64,000 nucleotides of DNA from positions 1 to 64,000 of the forward strand of contig NZ_VISS01000007.1 in assembly GCF_007827555.1 (NCBI RefSeq), written 5' to 3'. The notes beneath the pieces were generated by a model, which was given only the letters and a program-made list of their open reading frames with translations, ran no database searches and was not told where the DNA came from. Position numbers and translations under genes: made by a program. Every line of letters starts with the position of its first letter. Position 1 is the stretch's first letter. This DNA comes from Aeribacillus composti (GTDB lineage Bacteria; Bacillota; Bacilli; Bacillales; Aeribacillaceae). Shown here piece after piece: positions 22,296-31,078 of this stretch.

Positions 22296-24766
22296 GCATC
22301 CACCATCTCGCTTGAGCGAATCAGTCCATATTCGCTGTTGTAATATTGGTTTAGTATATCGTTGGATAAATGAATCATTCTCGTTTTTTCGTATAAATCC
22401 CGATCCAGATTCTTTACAAGTTTAATCGGAGCGGAAATGACATATTGGCGCACGTCTTTTTTCAAACGCAAATAGTTTTCAAACCGAGTTTCTAAGTCTT
22501 TCTCCTCAATCACCTGCTGAATATATTGCTGCCAAATGTCCATCGCTTGATCATCTACTTCGACAAACACATCCACTGCTTGATGCGCGTTTTCAATCAA
22601 TTGAAATTCCGATACATATTTGGGCTTATTTTTCCTTCCCGACTTATCTTTTGTATCAAATTTTAGTTCTTCAATCGCACTTATAATCCCATCGGAAGCA
22701 TCGAACGATTTTTTGCCGCGCACTTCAGTAAAATATTGCATAATGATATCAAAAAATTGATGCTCAGATACCGGTGTTTTCGGTAGCACTTCCTTCGCTA
22801 TATTTGTATGAACACCCTTATACACATATTGTGATTCTAACTTTCCATCTCGCTCAATTGGCGTTATATAAACCTTGCCAAGTCCATGTAACTTTCCGTT
22901 ACGATTGCAGCGTCCCGCCGCTTGGACAATGGAATCAATAGGTCCTAAGTCGCGATACACCACGTCAAAATCAACATCGACTCCTGCTTCGACAACTTGC
23001 GTTGAAATAACAACAACTTTCTTCTTCTCTTTTAAAAACTGTCTTATTTGTTCAATGCGGCATTTCCGCTCACAAGGCACAATATTTGTAGAAAGGTAGA
23101 TTACGTCATAACCGCGTTCTTTTAGCCATTCTTTTATCCCTTCATAAATTTCAATCGATGTTTTAATTGTGTTAAAAATCGCCAAATAAGTTTTTCCATC
23201 TTCAAAACGGTTTTGAAACAGTTCCATCCATTCTTCGGGACTGTATGCGCCTTTATCCCCTCCTAGCCAATGAAGCTCGACCCGTTCCATTTCTTTAAAA
23301 AAGTCAATTGGCTTTACCATTTCCGCCTCCAAAAGTTCAACCGTTTCACCTTCTGGGAAAATAAGCGGCTGCGTTGCTGTTAACAACAAAATTTTACAGG
23401 AAAACAATTCTGCCATTTTGTACAACACGGAACGCAACAAAGGCCAATACTCAATCGGCACGTTTTGGATTTCGTCGAGAATGATAATGCTCCCGGCAAT
23501 TTGATGGAATTTTTTTAACGCGCGGTTTTCATAGCCAATCAGTGTATGAAACAATTGCACAAATGTCGTGACAATCAGCTCTGCCTCCCAGCTTTCCGTC
23601 AGCAACAATGCTTTGCGGAGAGGCAGTTCCTCGTATTCAGTTTTGTATTGAAACGCAGATAAGTGGTGATGCTTAACTAAATACCGCTGCTCATTTGCAT
23701 GAAAATCATCCAACTGGCTTAACAAATCACGGATTACTTTTTCATTTTGATCGATAACGCTTGTAAACGGCAGAGCGTAAATAATTTTTGGGGTATATCC
23801 ATGCTGTCGTTCTGTTTGCTCGCGCCATTTTAAAGCAACCGAAAGCGACAGCAGCGTTTTTCCCGCTCCCGTCGGCGCCGTTAATGTGAACAATCGCTGT
23901 TCTGGTTTTGTTTTAAAAAGCCCCTCTATTCGTTCCATCACTACGTTGTACATCCGATTGCGCCACCCGTTCGTTCCTTCTGTCACGTTCACATCAAAAT
24001 TCGCTTCGCGGTACTGGTCAACAAGATGAGCTGGAATGTGAACACGCGGTTTCCGTTCGATGTTAGCCGCCGATAATTTATCCGCATCAATAAGCACAGA
24101 ATATAGCAATAGCACATAATAATAAAGTTCCCTCGTCAATTCTTGTTTTCTTCGTTTATCGATCAAATAATATTGGCGGTATACCTCATCGAACGTTTTT
24201 TCATAGTCTTGAAGGAAGTTGTGCAGTTTTTCAGAAAGGGACAATGGAATGGACAGTTCATCCCATAAAGGAGATAAATCTTCCACAATCGCAGAAGCAT
24301 GGTTCTTTATATCATCGATTTGCTGTTTTAATGTAATGACTCGGTAATATAATGAATCTTGCACGGTATTTTCTGCAATATGGCGCGATTTTGTTACATC
24401 TAAAGAAATATCGCGCAAATTCCCATGATGGTGCATAACGACGAAGTAGCCTAATAGCGGGGCAAATTCAAACCAAGAAGCATTTAAGTTCACCGGATGG
24501 CGCAAAAGATGGGCGGCAAACACGGCAGAAATAAAGGAATGATGATGTAAATCTCCCCTTGCTTCACCTGTTTGCAAATAATCCTGAAAGTATGATAAAT
24601 ATTTACCGAAATCGTGTGACACCGCAACAATTTTTCCTATATATTCAAGCGTCGCTCGATCTCCCTTAGACAACGGCACATGCTTAAGCATATCTTGCAA
24701 ATATTCGTATACTTCCTTTAAATGTACAGTCAATTTTTTCTCTGGATGATTATGAGACAAATACAT
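22283..24766 (-). CDS. cas3: CRISPR helicase-nuclease Cas3
   Basis: Degrades target DNA recruited by Cascade. 827 aa: N-terminal HD nuclease (His51-Asp52 in VSHDFGKYL, and MHHHGN near 111), then an SF2 helicase with Walker A APTGAGKT at 297-304, DEIQ (431-434) as motif II, LLLTATQP as motif III and QAAGRCNRNG as motif VI. No Cas2 or other fusion. Strong AGGGGGG before the ATG. Confidence 0.97.
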   Translation of the reverse strand: MYLSHNHPEKKLTVHLKEVYEYLQDMLKHVPLSKGDRATLEYIGKIVAVSHDFGKYLSYFQDYLQTGEARGDLHHHSFISAVFAAHLLRHPVNLNASWFEFAPLLGYFVVMHHHGNLRDISLDVTKSRHIAENTVQDSLYYRVITLKQQIDDIKNHASAIVEDLSPLWDELSIPLSLSEKLHNFLQDYEKTFDEVYRQYYLIDKRRKQELTRELYYYVLLLYSVLIDADKLSAANIERKPRVHIPAHLVDQYREANFDVNVTEGTNGWRNRMYNVVMERIEGLFKTKPEQRLFTLTAPTGAGKTLLSLSVALKWREQTERQHGYTPKIIYALPFTSVIDQNEKVIRDLLSQLDDFHANEQRYLVKHHHLSAFQYKTEYEELPLRKALLLTESWEAELIVTTFVQLFHTLIGYENRALKKFHQIAGSIIILDEIQNVPIEYWPLLRSVLYKMAELFSCKILLLTATQPLIFPEGETVELLEAEMVKPIDFFKEMERVELHWLGGDKGAYSPEEWMELFQNRFEDGKTYLAIFNTIKTSIEIYEGIKEWLKERGYDVIYLSTNIVPCERKCRIEQIRQFLKEKKKVVVISTQVVEAGVDVDFDVVYRDLGPIDSIVQAAGRCNRNGKLHGLGKVYITPIERDGKLESQYVYKGVHTNIAKEVLPKTPVSEHQFFDIIMQYFTEVRGKKSFDASDGIISAIEELKFDTKDKSGRKNKPKYVSEFQLIENAHQAVDVFVEVDDQAMDIWQQYIQQVIEEKDLETRFENYLRLKKDVRQYVISAPIKLVKNLDRDLYEKTRMIHLSNDILNQYYNSEYGLIRSSEMVDAWTM

Positions 24767-24811
24767 ATGCTTCCCCCCTAGAAATAAAGCAGCGATGAGG
24801 TCACCGCTGCC

Positions 24812-25546
24812 TTACATCCATAAAATGTTTTCTTTTTCTCCCCCATAAGCAACGGATACATATGGTACAGCCGGAATCGCGATGAATTGCCGTGATTGTT
24901 CAAACAAGTAATAGTCTGTTTCTTGAATCATCCGCTCATTTGTAAACTGGCGTGTCATAAATTCTTTTAAAAAGCGAGTTTCCTTTGAAAATTGGATCGA
25001 TCGCTCACGCAAATTAGGAATTCGCACAACAGAATGGATCGGCACCGCATCACGACTTTCCATTACCGTTCCCTCTGCTTCGGCAACCCAGTTTAACTGT
25101 CCAAGCAATTCAGAAAGCCCTAAATACGGCGGATAAACATATCGGCTTGATTGGATTCTTCCCCTCACGCTTTCATAGATAGATCGGTCAGAGTGGGAAA
25201 AATAAATGCGGTACCGCACATTGGCTTCTTCTCCCCCGGGAAGCACTAACTCAAGGGGAATTTGCGTATGTCCTCCGCTATTGTTTAAATGGGCTTTTGA
25301 CTTTACAAACATATAATTGACTGTTTGCATCACTTTGCGAATCGGCGTGCGAACAGATAGCGCAATTTGGCATTGATTCGGTGAAAACACTTCATAATAA
25401 CTGTCGCGCTCCATTCCTAAAATACCAGCGAGTATGCCAACAATCGTTGTTCGCGGCGGAAAGGAGTACGAAAGCGAAGATGAGTTCGTATCGATTTTTC
25501 GGAAATGTCCCATCTTCCCGATAAGGTCAAAAATAAGTATCTTCAT
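24812..25546 (-). CDS. cas5b: Cascade subunit Cas5b
   Basis: Binds the 5' crRNA handle. From the ATG at 25546, 244 aa starting MKILIFDLIGKMGHFRKIDT. It shows the family's SLSYSFPPRTTIVGILAGIL segment and the MQTVNYMF block. The ATG follows AAGGGTGACGTTT; a start three codons upstream is less well placed. It lies 15 bp after cas7. Confidence 0.94.
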   Translation of the reverse strand: MKILIFDLIGKMGHFRKIDTNSSSLSYSFPPRTTIVGILAGILGMERDSYYEVFSPNQCQIALSVRTPIRKVMQTVNYMFVKSKAHLNNSGGHTQIPLELVLPGGEEANVRYRIYFSHSDRSIYESVRGRIQSSRYVYPPYLGLSELLGQLNWVAEAEGTVMESRDAVPIHSVVRIPNLRERSIQFSKETRFLKEFMTRQFTNERMIQETDYYLFEQSRQFIAIPAVPYVSVAYGGEKENILWM

Positions 25547-25561
25547 AAACGTCACCCTTTT

Positions 25562-26500
25562 TTACAATACAGGAACGAGTTTATCCGCCAACTCGGATGG
25601 AAGAAGAGCTGTTAGCATCCCTTTTTGTCCTTCATAATTCAACAATAAATTAGAATCTTGCCAGTAATGGATGCGGGCAATTTCACCATTTACTTCCAAA
25701 AGTTTATTCACAAGTGCATCAACATGCAAATTAACTTCGGAAATGCTGCGCAGCCCTTCTGTTTCCTCTAAACTCACCAAATCTCTCAAATCGCCGGCAA
25801 TAAATTCAGGAGAATGATATTCTACACGTAAGTAAAGACGAGGGTATTGTCCGACTTTGCTTCGTGTTGCGCTCAATGGAATCGCTTTAACAACCGCTTG
25901 ATCAAATAAACTGACATCTTCTTCGGTCAATCTCGTATGCACCGCGCGATGACCGCTTATGATGCCATGAAACGCCAAAAATGAATAATAGACACGATAG
26001 TCTTTGCCGATAGTACCGCCGTCATTTTTATCATCGGAACCGAAATGTGAGGTAATACTTGCCGATTCGACAAGCGTGACTTTATTTAACGAGTAGCCCC
26101 AGTTAAACTGAATCGGACCAGTAAACGTCATGGAGCTTCCTTTATCCTCCGATTTAATCGGCATTGTCGCACCGAACATGCGGACATCAGTAAATTGCTC
26201 AAGCATCCAGTTTTGTTCCTCTTTTGATAGTTTATTAAGGTTCACTTTTCCATCATACTTTTTCTCAAATAAACGCTTAATGCGTTCTGTCGCATTGACC
26301 GTTTCTCCATCGACTTTACCTACAAAAATTTCGTTTCCGAGCTGTTCCAAATAATCGCGAATATATCGTTTTAAACGCACATCACTCACTAAGTTTAATG
26401 AACGTTCATAATCCATGCGCGGGCGGTTTTCTTCATCAATATCGCCGTTCGGGTTTGTTAACTTTGCATCATAAAGGAATAAAATATCGCTATTATTCAT
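25562..26500 (-). CDS. cas7b: Cascade backbone Cas7b (Csh2)
   Basis: Repeated backbone subunit along the crRNA. 312 aa, start MNNSDILFLYDAKLTNPNGD, with the hallmark NPNGDIDEENRPRMD and the RLKRYIRDYL helix, and GGTIGKDYRVYYSFLAFHGI. The ATG at 26500 is preferred because GAGGAGGA lies nine bases upstream; the earlier ATG is too close to it. A 182-bp gap separates it from the cas8b stop. Confidence 0.95.
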   Translation of the reverse strand: MNNSDILFLYDAKLTNPNGDIDEENRPRMDYERSLNLVSDVRLKRYIRDYLEQLGNEIFVGKVDGETVNATERIKRLFEKKYDGKVNLNKLSKEEQNWMLEQFTDVRMFGATMPIKSEDKGSSMTFTGPIQFNWGYSLNKVTLVESASITSHFGSDDKNDGGTIGKDYRVYYSFLAFHGIISGHRAVHTRLTEEDVSLFDQAVVKAIPLSATRSKVGQYPRLYLRVEYHSPEFIAGDLRDLVSLEETEGLRSISEVNLHVDALVNKLLEVNGEIARIHYWQDSNLLLNYEGQKGMLTALLPSELADKLVPVL

Positions 26501-26682
26501 TTTTTTCATTCCTCCTCGTGTATAATTAATGTTAGAAATGATTTTTTAAGAGATTTTGCAGTTTATCCAAATGCCTTGACCAATTGTTTACTATTTGGAA
26601 GGAAGAGCTCCCCTCATCTTATACAGGATTGGACTTTTCGCAGTATTTGGGGAATCTCTTCTTCCTTTCCATTCGTAATACT

Positions 26683-27165
26683 TTATTTTTCATTTTCAAA
26701 ATCAGGGTCGGAATTATCCTTTTTGCTGCTGTTTAAAATCCGCTTTGTGCCATATGCGTAGCCTGAAAGCAAATAAAAAACGTTTTCTCGATCACTTAAA
26801 TTCCATTTTCCCTGCAATGCTGAATCAAAGAGACGTTTATGTTCCACATAAACAGCTTCAATTTGCAAAGAAGCAATTTTCAGTTGTCTCAGCTTTTCAA
26901 ATACTTCGTTTGAAAGCATGATCAGTTTTTGCCTATTCATACCATGATAATTAATCTTCGATAAAATCGGCTTATTTACTGTTTTGCCGCTTCGGACTTG
27001 TCCAAACGCTTCTGCACGTTCTTTTGCTCTACGAACTTGTTCAGTTCCAATTTTTGCAATTAAATACCCAAGTAAAAATAAAGAACTTTGCGCGACGTTA
27101 TAATTCATGGTTTCCATATATTCGACCATGTGGGCATCAGACAAGTCATATGTTACCTTTGCCAT
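26683..27165 (-). CDS. cas11b: Embedded small subunit Cas11b within cas8b
   Basis: Inside cas8b, in the same frame, a perfect AAGGAGG (27174-27180) lies eight bases before ATG GCA AAG at 27165. Translation from there gives 160 aa, MAKVTYDLSDAHMVEYMETM and on to the Cas8b end. It is helical and of the right size for Cas11. Internal starts of this kind in cas8b/cas8c/cas10d genes are known to supply Cas11. Ribosome use here is predicted, not shown. Confidence 0.85.
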   Translation of the reverse strand: MAKVTYDLSDAHMVEYMETMNYNVAQSSLFLLGYLIAKIGTEQVRRAKERAEAFGQVRSGKTVNKPILSKINYHGMNRQKLIMLSNEVFEKLRQLKIASLQIEAVYVEHKRLFDSALQGKWNLSDRENVFYLLSGYAYGTKRILNSSKKDNSDPDFENEK

Positions 27166-28650
27166 CTCCCTTTCCTCCTTAATTAAGTTAAGGTTTTGCA
27201 ACAGTTTCAAGAACAATTGCGCTCGCACCATTGCATTCACTAATCGAAAATCATTGGATTCTTCCTTGTCGTTACTATATTGATAAAGGTTATAGTTAGC
27301 ATACATATGAACTTTGGCAAGCTGCACAAATTGCGTGATCAGCCATTGGTATGAAAGCGTTTTATTTGTCAAAAGCGACTCGTATACTTGTAAAATTTTA
27401 CGTTTTTCAAAGTTTTCCCTGCGTTGAACACGCATCGGAACTAAGTAGTAGATTGGTTCCAAGCCGAGATTGAATTTTTCATTGCCAAAAAAGTGTTGTC
27501 CTATTTCCCCTGCTTTTCGCATCTCGTAACCTAGTCGGCGCAAATGAGTGAGCGGAACATCGGATAACAGTTTATTCACCTTTAAAGCTGACTGCGCTTT
27601 TGTGTAAAAAAGAAAATGTAACGAAATATGGTTGTCCATTTGATTATTGAATTCTTTGTAATCTTCTATTTCCCGATGCAAATCTTCCGCTGTTTCAACC
27701 GTTTTGACAGTGCGGACAAACTGATGAATGTGCTCACTAATATCTTGAAGCGGGACATTTTCAAACGGCACATCATATAAAAAGTCTGGGATGATATAAC
27801 AAGGAAGGTCACTGAAACGAGTATTAAAGTTGCGGAGAATGTACGCTTCCCCTGCCATAATTGCCTGATAAGCATCTTTGCTGATGGATAAGTTTTTGAC
27901 AAATGATTTTTTCTCTAGATCGCTCGCAAAGCTGATTTTATCGTTTATGTAGTAGTTAAATTTCAGTTTTGTCGTTTCTCCTGTCACAAAGTCTTCTTTG
28001 TTTGTAAGGGCGCATACTCCCTTTTTCGCCTCTTCAAATACACTTAGTTTCTCAGCGATAACGAGTCGTTCATATTCTGGTTGCGATACGACGAGCTGTC
28101 CGTCAATGGCAAGAGAATACAAGAGGACATCTTTGATGCTAACATTGGCTTCTTTTTCAATAAAAGCTTGAAACTGCTTCGCTGCTTCCTTAACCGCTTT
28201 TTTCGCCTCTTTTTCCGTCAATTCGCCGCCAACATATGCTGGATTAAAAACATAGCGGTATCGTTCGTCTGATTTTTTGGCCGCGCCAAGATCCAAGAAA
28301 AAAACATCTTGTGCTTTTTTTAAAAGAGAATAGTAGGAATCCTCTTGATTCCAACGTTCGAGAAGATTTGTAATTGTTTGACTAAGCAAATATTCGACAT
28401 TGCTCACCGTTCCAAACCATTGTGGGCTCGCTGCTCCATCCGCTGTACCAATCCATAGCAACTCTAATGAGGTCGATTCGCTTATTTCTTTTGGCGTTAT
28501 TTTGACTTTTTTATCTTTAATAGAAAAGTCCACAATAATTACATATTTAGTTGTGCCATATGATCTTGCAATGGGCAGCGTTATTGCTTGAATAAGAGAT
28601 TTTTCTTCGGTTAAATACTTATTTCCAAGGGTGTAAATCGTTTTTATCAC
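26683..28650 (-). CDS. cas8b: Cascade large subunit Cas8b (Csh1)
   Basis: Recognises the PAM and recruits Cas3. 655 aa from the GTG at 28650, which is preferred over the GTG three codons earlier because AAAGGAGG lies eight bases before it. Matches the Csh1 pattern: start MIKTIYTLGNKYL, YLLSQTITNLLERWNQEDSYY and PCYIIPDFLYDV. First gene of the operon, with a promoter 50 bp upstream. Its 3' quarter also encodes a separately translated small subunit. Confidence 0.94.
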   Translation of the reverse strand: MIKTIYTLGNKYLTEEKSLIQAITLPIARSYGTTKYVIIVDFSIKDKKVKITPKEISESTSLELLWIGTADGAASPQWFGTVSNVEYLLSQTITNLLERWNQEDSYYSLLKKAQDVFFLDLGAAKKSDERYRYVFNPAYVGGELTEKEAKKAVKEAAKQFQAFIEKEANVSIKDVLLYSLAIDGQLVVSQPEYERLVIAEKLSVFEEAKKGVCALTNKEDFVTGETTKLKFNYYINDKISFASDLEKKSFVKNLSISKDAYQAIMAGEAYILRNFNTRFSDLPCYIIPDFLYDVPFENVPLQDISEHIHQFVRTVKTVETAEDLHREIEDYKEFNNQMDNHISLHFLFYTKAQSALKVNKLLSDVPLTHLRRLGYEMRKAGEIGQHFFGNEKFNLGLEPIYYLVPMRVQRRENFEKRKILQVYESLLTNKTLSYQWLITQFVQLAKVHMYANYNLYQYSNDKEESNDFRLVNAMVRAQLFLKLLQNLNLIKEEREMAKVTYDLSDAHMVEYMETMNYNVAQSSLFLLGYLIAKIGTEQVRRAKERAEAFGQVRSGKTVNKPILSKINYHGMNRQKLIMLSNEVFEKLRQLKIASLQIEAVYVEHKRLFDSALQGKWNLSDRENVFYLLSGYAYGTKRILNSSKKDNSDPDFENEK

Positions 28651-28699
28651 CGTCTGCACCTCCTTTAAAGAGAAATATAAATTTTTACAATCCGTTTAA

Positions 28700-28727
28700 A
28701 TTCTACCAATTCTATCTTTTATTTCAA
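28700..28727 (-). promoter_or_regulatory. Candidate promoter of the cas operon
   Basis: Minus strand: -35 TTGAAA (28722-28727), 16-bp spacer, -10 TAGAAT (28700-28705), giving a leader of about 45 nt before the cas8b GTG. The surroundings are AT-rich, so other -10-like words occur (TATACA near 28735). Confidence 0.55.
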
Positions 28728-28977
28728 TATTTTTTGTATAATTTAACATTTTGTTCAAAAATACAAATAATTTCCTAAACTGGCTTAATGTCTTCTAAAT
28801 ATCCAATCATCCTTTTTTATTTCTTCATGTAAGTAAACTTTTTCGATATTTTCCTTACACCATTTCCCTCTTCTATAATTGATATAGTCGACATATTAAC
28901 AATTGTTCTTTCAAACATTTTTACACCTCCTCATTTTTTTATATAATTACATTTTCAATTAAATTTTATTTATTCAG
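28728..28977. other. AT-rich intergenic stretch upstream of the cas operon
   Basis: 250 bp of AT-rich sequence between the cas promoter and the second IS remnant. No gene. Plus-strand T-rich blocks only. Confidence 0.5.
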
Positions 28978-29335
28978 AAAATTAATGTCAAGAATTTTTT
29001 GTTATTTATGAAAATAAGATATCTCTGAAACGATTTGGAATCAATAGAGATATGTTTCACCAAAAAAAAAGACTGAATATTCAGTTTTTTTGTAAGAAGA
29101 GAAAATTTCCTTATTCCTTTATGATTAAAATATTCTTCAAACATACATACGTTGAAGGGCCTTCTGTGCTTCGACAAATCCTCTTAACTTTCACCTTACC
29201 TATTTCTCAAATCTTGGATACTACTTGATCGTTCACCTCATGGTATTGGTCGTGTACATCACACTCTGAATACTGCTTATATGAATCATAAATTTGGTCT
29301 AGCCAAATGCTTGACACAAAAATTTTTATACATCA
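28978..29335 (-). mobile_element. Decayed IS256-family element, copy 2
   Basis: About 360 bp that aligns to copy 1 at both ends: left GTCAAGAATTTT, ATCTCTGAAA, the GACTGAATATTCAG centre, then CGTTGAAGGG...CTTCGACAAATCCTC; right GGTCTAGCCAAATGCTTGAC and TTTTTATACATCATC. The minus-strand frame HRRPFNVCMFEEYF keeps the transposase C-terminal end. The middle of the gene is gone. Same orientation as copy 1. Confidence 0.7.
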
Positions 29336-29340
29336 TCTTT

Positions 29341-29835
29341 GCTATGAAAATTATATTTAGTCCTAAGTAGGTAAGATAATAATTACATTATCAATGTTTC
29401 AATGCTTTAATAAGCTAAGATATGGAAAATGATAACTATAATTTGTATTATATATTAAATGAAATATTTAAACAAGCCAGTTGCAAATTATTAAAAATAC
29501 AATATGATGCACATAAGAAGTAGGATTGGGATATAAAAAATGTTACCGAACATTCATGTATTCTCTAACCTTTTATTTTCTTATTTGAAACAGCCATGTA
29601 CTAAAAGTAGTTTCTATAAACACAGATAAGGCACGGCTTTATGAATCTTTCCTCGTTCTATTTCGTTTATTGATCGGTGTTATCAAGTTTTTTATGCTTT
29701 CTACCACTTCAACATTTCCTAACACAAAAGAAATAGACATATCTAATTCTTTTTAAATCTTATTTTATTCTTCAAATTGCAGAGAATATCGAATTTATCG
29801 TACGAGGCGGGAAATTTACTTACAACAGCAACACT
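29341..29835. other. Gene-free stretch with two degenerate repeat-like words
   Basis: AT-rich, no credible frame. Around 29354-29381 (TCCTAAGTAGGTAAGATAATAA) and 29394-29424 (GTTTCAATGCTTTAATAAGC then TAAGATA) the sequence partly resembles the CRISPR repeat, but spacing is far below a spacer length and identity is low. Confidence 0.3.
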
Positions 29836-30282
29836 TTAACCTAAGAAAGCGACAACTTGATTCAGTTGTTCCAAAGCATGAGGAGGTATTTTCAGTGTTG
29901 AGGTTGGTTCTCCCGTTCCTCCGTAAATGAACGGATAGCGAAAAAGTTCTTTATCGATTATACAAGGCAAAGAAAGACCAACTAAAGGAACGCTGCCGAC
30001 AGTGTATCCCGTTATCTTCTGGACTTCTTTTGGGGGTGCCATTTTTAATTGATTGCATCCCAAGATTTCGGACACTTTTTCCAGATTCACACGACCGCGT
30101 CCTCCTGAAACGATTATTGCAAAATAGCCTTTGTCAGACTTAAGTATCAATGTAGGAGCAGTCTGACCTATTTCGATTCCAAAAAAATCCGCGCCTTCCT
30201 GCGCTGTGCGAATTGGATTTTCGTGATAAAGGATGTCAAATGGAATTCTATTTTCCTGTAAAATGCTTTTTAAATGATCCAT
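29836..30282 (-). CDS. YbaK/EbsC-type aminoacyl-tRNA deacylase
   Basis: 148-aa single-domain protein of the YbaK/ProX editing superfamily. Visible features: LKSDKGYFAIIVSGGRGRVN, a conserved Lys-Ala/SD strand, and the GYTVGSVPLVGLSLP then DKELFRY end with the glycine-rich GGTGEPTSTLKIPP. Members hydrolyse mischarged tRNA such as Cys- or Ala-tRNA-Pro; the exact specificity is not fixed. Stand-alone gene with its own ribosome site AGGAGGG. Confidence 0.85.
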   Translation of the reverse strand: MDHLKSILQENRIPFDILYHENPIRTAQEGADFFGIEIGQTAPTLILKSDKGYFAIIVSGGRGRVNLEKVSEILGCNQLKMAPPKEVQKITGYTVGSVPLVGLSLPCIIDKELFRYPFIYGGTGEPTSTLKIPPHALEQLNQVVAFLG

Positions 30283-30632
30283 AAGTAAGCCCTCCTATTA
30301 CAAATTCCACGAAACGGCCTCTTCTACAATTTAATTGCCAACAGCTTACTTCCACATATTAATCCAATTTCCTTTTGAAAAGTGGTTTTCTTTACAAAAA
30401 GAAGTGAAATACAGTTGAATGGAACTTTATGGGGATTGTTGCGAGTAAATGCTATTCATAAACTGGAGAGTTTCGTGAGTATCTAAAATGGTATTGAAAT
30501 GTAAATGAAAACTCCAAGAAGGCTGCCGCAAATTTTTTATCTATATATTATCCGGTTGAAACTTCAAATGAATACAGTAGAAGCCGAATCGGCATTCATT
30601 AATAGTTCCGCAATTGCCTATACTAAAAAAGA

Positions 30633-30727
30633 GAAAGTACCGTAACCTGATGGATCCTGTACATGTTCTTCCCGTTGATTTCAATCGGCAGTATACGGAA
30701 AGTACCGTAACCTGATGGATCATGTAC
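30633..30727. repeat. Direct repeat of 30 nt separated by 35 nt
   Basis: The unit starts GAAAGTACCGTAACC and ends TGTAC; copies at 30633-30662 and 30698-30727 differ at one base (C/A). The offset is 65 bp, not a multiple of three. It does not resemble the type I-B repeat. Confidence 0.8.
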
Positions 30728-30916
30728 CCTTCCGCTTTGTTACTCGTCCAATTTAAAATCTTTTTTTCTCTCTTTAATAATTCTTTCTGAAATTCTTGCC
30801 CGTCAAAGCGGCGTACTACAATTTAGCTGTCGGCTCTTTGCAGCTGCAATTTCCGAAGCCTATGACGCCACAGCAGCAGATGTACTGTGCCTTTTCACAT
30901 TTTTCAATCACTATGC

Positions 30917-30952
30917 AAAAAAGGCTATCGAATGCACTCGATAGCCTTTTGA
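30917..30952 (-). terminator. Terminator downstream of the PTS gene
   Basis: Perfect AAGGCTATCGA / TCGATAGCCTT stem (30921-30931, 30938-30948) with TTTTTT on the minus strand. Confidence 0.8.
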
Positions 30953-31078
30953 AAATGATTGATCTAAGCTTTATGGACTTGGGTTCCTTGCGAATTCATG
31001 GATAATCGATACTATCCTTTATGGAACTCGGAAGCAATTCTGTACAGTATCGTACTGTTATCCCATGGATGATCGATC

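Larger units (their letters stand above)
30283..31078. other. Intergenic stretch with gene debris and a direct repeat
   Basis: No intact gene. Minus-strand pieces such as DPSGYGTFRILPIEINGKN read like protein in one frame and then break. It contains the 30-nt direct repeat (30633/30698) and the PTS terminator (30919-30950). Confidence 0.5.

Noticed and set aside
30633-30727. A second CRISPR system
   Set aside because: Only two units, different sequence, no cas genes or leader nearby.
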